Of a DNA stretch of 64,000 bases, positions 61,687 to 64,000 are shown piece after piece. Origin of the DNA: Verrucomicrobiota bacterium (lineage in GTDB: Bacteria; Verrucomicrobiota; Kiritimatiellia; CAIQIC01; JAGNIJ01); NCBI GenBank assembly GCA_022710725.1, contig JAKLGK010000011.1:62001-126000 (forward strand). The letters are read 5' to 3'. The first letter of the stretch is position 1, and each line of letters begins with the position of its first letter. Position numbers and translations under genes: made by a program. A model generated the notes under the pieces. It was not told the DNA's origin and did not search any database. It worked only from the letters and a program-made list of their open reading frames with translations.

Positions 61687-62193
61687 TTACTTTTTTGCTC
61701 CCGACTTCAATAACGTCTGCAGGTCCTCCATCTCGGCCTGGAGGTCCTCCTCGTGCTCCACCTCATCCTGCAGGATCTGGAGGACGATGTTGTACGTCAC
61801 GGGGTCCTTGCCCATCGTGAGGTTAACGAGATTCTTGTAGGTGACGATCGCGCACTGCTCGCCCTTGATGTTCTGCTCCAGGACCTCCCGGACGAAGGGA
61901 TCCGCCGGCGCCTCGTAGCCGCAGTTGGAATGCCTGTACCACTCCTTCGGCTCGTTCACCGGCGTGCCGCCGAGTTGGATGATGCGCAGCGCGAGCATGT
62001 CCGCGTGTCGCAGCTCGTCCGCCGCGTGCTGGGTCAGCTCGGCGATGACGGCCTCCTTCATCGGGCCCTTCACCACCTTCGCGCCGATCCAGTACTGGAA
62101 GTACGCCAGCCACTCGTCCGAGAAGGCCTTGTTCAGCAGGCCGACGAGTTTCCTGACGTCCATATCCACGATCTCAATGCCTTTGGTGCCCAT
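61687..62193 (-). CDS. Ferritin-like/bacterioferritin-family protein
   Basis: A 168-residue four-helix protein with di-iron motifs: SDEWLAYFQYWIG (first Glu), HAADELRHADML (ExxH), EQNIKGEQCAIVTYKNL (Glu) and LQDEVEHEEDLQ (ExxH). It would store or oxidise iron, complementing the peroxiredoxin. GGGAGC supports the start at 62193, and a -10 TATAAT lies 80 bases upstream (62278-62273). Confidence 0.85.
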   Translation of the reverse strand: MGTKGIEIVDMDVRKLVGLLNKAFSDEWLAYFQYWIGAKVVKGPMKEAVIAELTQHAADELRHADMLALRIIQLGGTPVNEPKEWYRHSNCGYEAPADPFVREVLEQNIKGEQCAIVTYKNLVNLTMGKDPVTYNIVLQILQDEVEHEEDLQAEMEDLQTLLKSGAKK

Positions 62194-62272
62194 GATGCTC
62201 CCTTCCTTTTCTTGTGCTTGAACCCCGACGCCGGGAGGGCCGCCCGGAAGCGACTCCTTCCCACGCCGGCAG

Positions 62273-62278
62273 ATTATA
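62273..62278 (-). promoter_or_regulatory. Putative -10 box of the ferritin-peroxiredoxin operon
   Basis: A perfect TATAAT on the minus strand; the -35 is not recognisable. Confidence 0.35.
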
Positions 62279-62372
62279 CTACGGAGGCGGCCCTTTCGAG
62301 ACCAAAGGCGACTCGCCCGCCGCATCCCACGGCTCCCGGCCTGGCCGTCTTAATCAGTAATAGGTATTTTTT

Positions 62373-62385
62373 AGTTATTATTACT
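62373..62385. promoter_or_regulatory. Possible second PerR-type box
   Basis: AGTTATTATTACT agrees with its own inverse at 10 of 13 bases and shares TTATTACT with the box at 62872. It lies between perR and the ferritin gene, but about 95 bases upstream of the ferritin -10. Confidence 0.3.
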
Positions 62386-62405
62386 ATATTAGGGCAAGAA
62401 AAAAA

Positions 62406-62864
62406 CTACCCTCGTTTCCGCTTCTGCTGGCAGGCCCGGCACACGCCGCGCAGTTCGACGTGGATGGAATCCACCCGGCCCATCGTCCCCGCTTCGACCG
62501 GCGGCGGGAACGTGTCCAGCGCCTCGCAGTGGAAGTCGCCGACGAGCCCACAGCGCGTGCAGACAAAATGATGATGGCGCTCCGTGTTGGCGTCGTACCG
62601 CGCGCGCTCCCGGATCGTGCCCATGCGCGAGACGATTCCCCGCCCTTCCAGCATCCGCAGCGTCCGGTACACCGTGTCCAGGGAGAGGGACGGCAGCCGC
62701 TTCCGCACCCGGCGGTACAGCGTCTCGGCGTCGGGATGCTCCTCCGTGCGCGCGAGTTCGCGGTAGATCTCCGCGCGCTGGGGGGTGGTCTTGAGGCCTG
62801 CGCGGCGGCAGGCCGCGGCAAAGGCTTCCACGCGCGAGGCCACGCTGACCGGATCAAGGGGCAT
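62406..62864 (-). CDS. perR: Fur-family repressor, PerR type
   Basis: A 152-residue winged-helix metalloregulator. Metal-site residues HPDAETLY, RYDANTERHHHFVC and the Asp in LVGDFHC match PerR rather than Fur, which has Glu at the last position. Structural zinc would be held by CTRCG and CRACQ. PerR senses peroxide through metal-catalysed histidine oxidation. Its likely operator overlaps its own start region (62872-62891), and the ferritin and peroxiredoxin genes follow on the same strand. Confidence 0.85.
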   Translation of the reverse strand: MPLDPVSVASRVEAFAAACRRAGLKTTPQRAEIYRELARTEEHPDAETLYRRVRKRLPSLSLDTVYRTLRMLEGRGIVSRMGTIRERARYDANTERHHHFVCTRCGLVGDFHCEALDTFPPPVEAGTMGRVDSIHVELRGVCRACQQKRKRG

Positions 62865-62871
62865 GCATCAT

Positions 62872-62891
62872 CAAGTAATAATTATTACTTG
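62872..62891. promoter_or_regulatory. Perfect 20-bp palindrome, PerR/Fur-type operator
   Basis: CAAGTAATAA followed by TTATTACTTG. It is AT-rich in a GC-rich region and has the look of a PerR box. It covers the expected transcription start of perR, eight bases before the ATG. Confidence 0.75.
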
Positions 62892-62896
62892 TTGGA

Positions 62897-62925
62897 AAGA
62901 TAGGGTTCCGCGGCCCCGGTGTAAA
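62897..62925 (-). promoter_or_regulatory. Putative perR promoter
   Basis: Minus-strand TTTACA (62925-62920), 17 bases, TATCTT (62902-62897). The palindrome at 62872-62891 begins five bases downstream. Confidence 0.55.
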
Positions 62926-62987
62926 GGGCTTTCCCCGCCAGGCTTGGCTTGACCGCGGGAGGCCCCGCTGTCATGATGCTGCTCTCA

Positions 62988-64000
62988 TGGTCCGCAAACT
63001 CATTCGACGCGTCCTGCACTCCCTCCTGGGAAGGAAGAAGAAGCCGGCTGAATCCGCGCCCCCCGCGCCGCCGGCGCCCCACGCCAAGGGACATAAGCCC
63101 CCCGACCGGCAACCGCCCAGGCCCCGGGATCGCCAGGGGCCGCGTCCCCACGAACCGCGATCCCACGCGCCACGGCGCGCTCCGCCGGCGCCCTGGGACC
63201 CGGCCTCCTTCGACGTCCCCGCGCTGGAAGGAAAGACCCGGTTCCAGGACCTGGACCTGCCCGTGGAAATCCTCCACGCGGTCGCCGACCTCGATTTCAA
63301 GTACTGCACGCCCATCCAGGCGGCCATCCTTCCCCCTACGCTCGCGGGCAAGGACGCCTTCGGCCGCGCCCAGACGGGCACGGGCAAGACCGCCGCCTTC
63401 CTGGTCGCCGTGTTCACCCGGTTCCTGCGCCGGCCCGCGAAGGAGCCCCGGCCCAAGGGCACGCCGCGCGCGCTGGTCATCGCCCCGACGCGCGAACTGG
63501 TGATCCAGATCGAGAAGGACGCCCGCGAACTGGCCCGCTACCTGCCCTTGCGCGTCCTGGCCGTGTACGGCGGCATGGACTACGACAAGCAGCGCCGTGA
63601 ATTGACCAGCGGCTCCGTCGACCTGGTCGCGGCCACGCCCGGCCGCCTTCTCGATTTCAAGCGCCGGGGCGATATCCATCTCGACCAGGTCGAAGTCCTG
63701 GTCATCGACGAGGCCGACCGGATGTTGGACATGGGCTTCATCCCGGACGTCCGCACGATCGTCCACAGCACGCCGCCCAAGAGCGAGCGCCAGACCCTGT
63801 TCTTCTCCGCCACGCTGACGCCGGAGGTCACGCGGCTCGCTTCCCAGTGGACCACCGACCCGGTCCACATCGAGATCGCTCCCGAGCAGGTCGCGGTGGA
63901 CAGCGTGGACCAGCGGGTCTACATCGTCACGCTCCGCGACAAGTTCGCCCTGCTCTACCACATCCTGAACCGCGAGAACGCCACGCGCGTGCTGGTGTTC
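62988..64000 (+). CDS. DEAD-box RNA helicase (partial, runs off the right edge)
   Basis: 337 codons are visible. A basic, proline-rich N-terminal extension (about 1-80, RKKKPAESAPPAPPAP) precedes the core: Q motif FKYCTPIQAAIL, motif I AQTGTGKTAAF, PTRELVIQIE, YGGMDYDKQ, ATPGRLLDF, motif II VIDEADRMLDMGF and motif III FFSATLTPEV. The second RecA domain has begun (QRVYIVTLRDKFALLYHIL) when the window ends. The start at 62988 is the first in-frame ATG; the closer GGGAGG fits ATGs in another frame, so the start is moderately uncertain. Confidence 0.88.

Overview
The window is a GC-rich bacterial chromosome segment with short intergenic gaps and many long spurious reading frames on the opposite strands. 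Gene content fits the Planctomycetes-Verrucomicrobia-Chlamydiae superphylum, most likely a Kiritimatiellota/Verrucomicrobiota relative. The main hints are large secreted proteins ending in a calcium-binding repeat plus a 'TTNL ... FYRV' C-terminal module, a proline-rich prenyltransferase-repeat protein, and a bacterial microcompartment (BMC) locus. A double-cubane-cluster protein pair, a ferredoxin-domain aldo/keto reductase, and a PerR/peroxiredoxin/ferritin set suggest an anaerobe that meets oxygen. This placement is inference; no rRNA gene is present.

Layout. 1-2068: partial membrane protein and a PpiD/SurA-like periplasmic foldase. 2338-7640: BMC shell operon: an RpiB-DeoC fusion, two trimeric shell proteins (BMC-T), one hexameric shell protein (BMC-H), three EutN/CcmL vertex proteins (BMC-P), and a CoA-acylating aldehyde dehydrogenase with an N-terminal encapsulation helix. 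7741-13435: nucleoside salvage genes (phosphopentomutase, pyrimidine-nucleoside phosphorylase, purine-nucleoside phosphorylase, uridine phosphorylase, cytidine deaminase) and an outer-membrane-type protein. 13458-19902, minus strand: prenyltransferase-repeat protein, PP-loop ATPase, cytosine-deaminase-like amidohydrolase and two subunits of a xanthine-dehydrogenase-type molybdenum hydroxylase. 20072-26164: a 2030-residue secreted protein with GH18 and N-acetylmuramoyl-amidase domains. 26222-26298: initiator tRNA. 26363-34019, minus strand: an unfamiliar six-gene cluster (nucleotidyltransferase-like, MFS transporter, anchored protein of unknown function, membrane-anchored deaminase, membrane spermidine-synthase-like protein, small membrane protein). 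34139-43570: membrane and accessory functions. 43615-50192: secreted amidohydrolase, patatin, aldo/keto reductase, beta-helix protein, YjbQ. 50176-52065: RecQ helicase. 52774-54909: lipoprotein, signal peptidase I, a protein of unknown function. 54917-56904: double-cubane-cluster protein and activase. 56992-60926: nickel regulon (NikR, outer-membrane protein, NikMN, NikQ, NikO). 60991-62864: peroxiredoxin, ferritin-like protein, PerR. 62988-end: DEAD-box helicase.

How the genes work together. The 2338-13435 block reads as a complete nucleoside-scavenging route. Phosphorylases release (deoxy)ribose-1-phosphate, DeoB makes the 5-phosphate, and the encapsulated DeoC domain splits deoxyribose-5-phosphate into glyceraldehyde-3-phosphate and acetaldehyde. 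The encapsulated aldehyde dehydrogenase turns acetaldehyde into acetyl-CoA, and the RpiB domain may handle ribose-5-phosphate. The facing minus-strand genes could process the freed nucleobases. Sugar-phosphate-utilising BMCs have been predicted from genome surveys, but the internal encapsulation helix of the RpiB-DeoC fusion, its altered RpiB active site and the attached nucleoside/nucleobase genes make this the most interesting part of the window.

The intergenic regions carry several families of palindromic or two-hairpin repeats, a candidate PerR operator, a possible NikR operator and several promoters sitting only 6-11 nt from the start codon.
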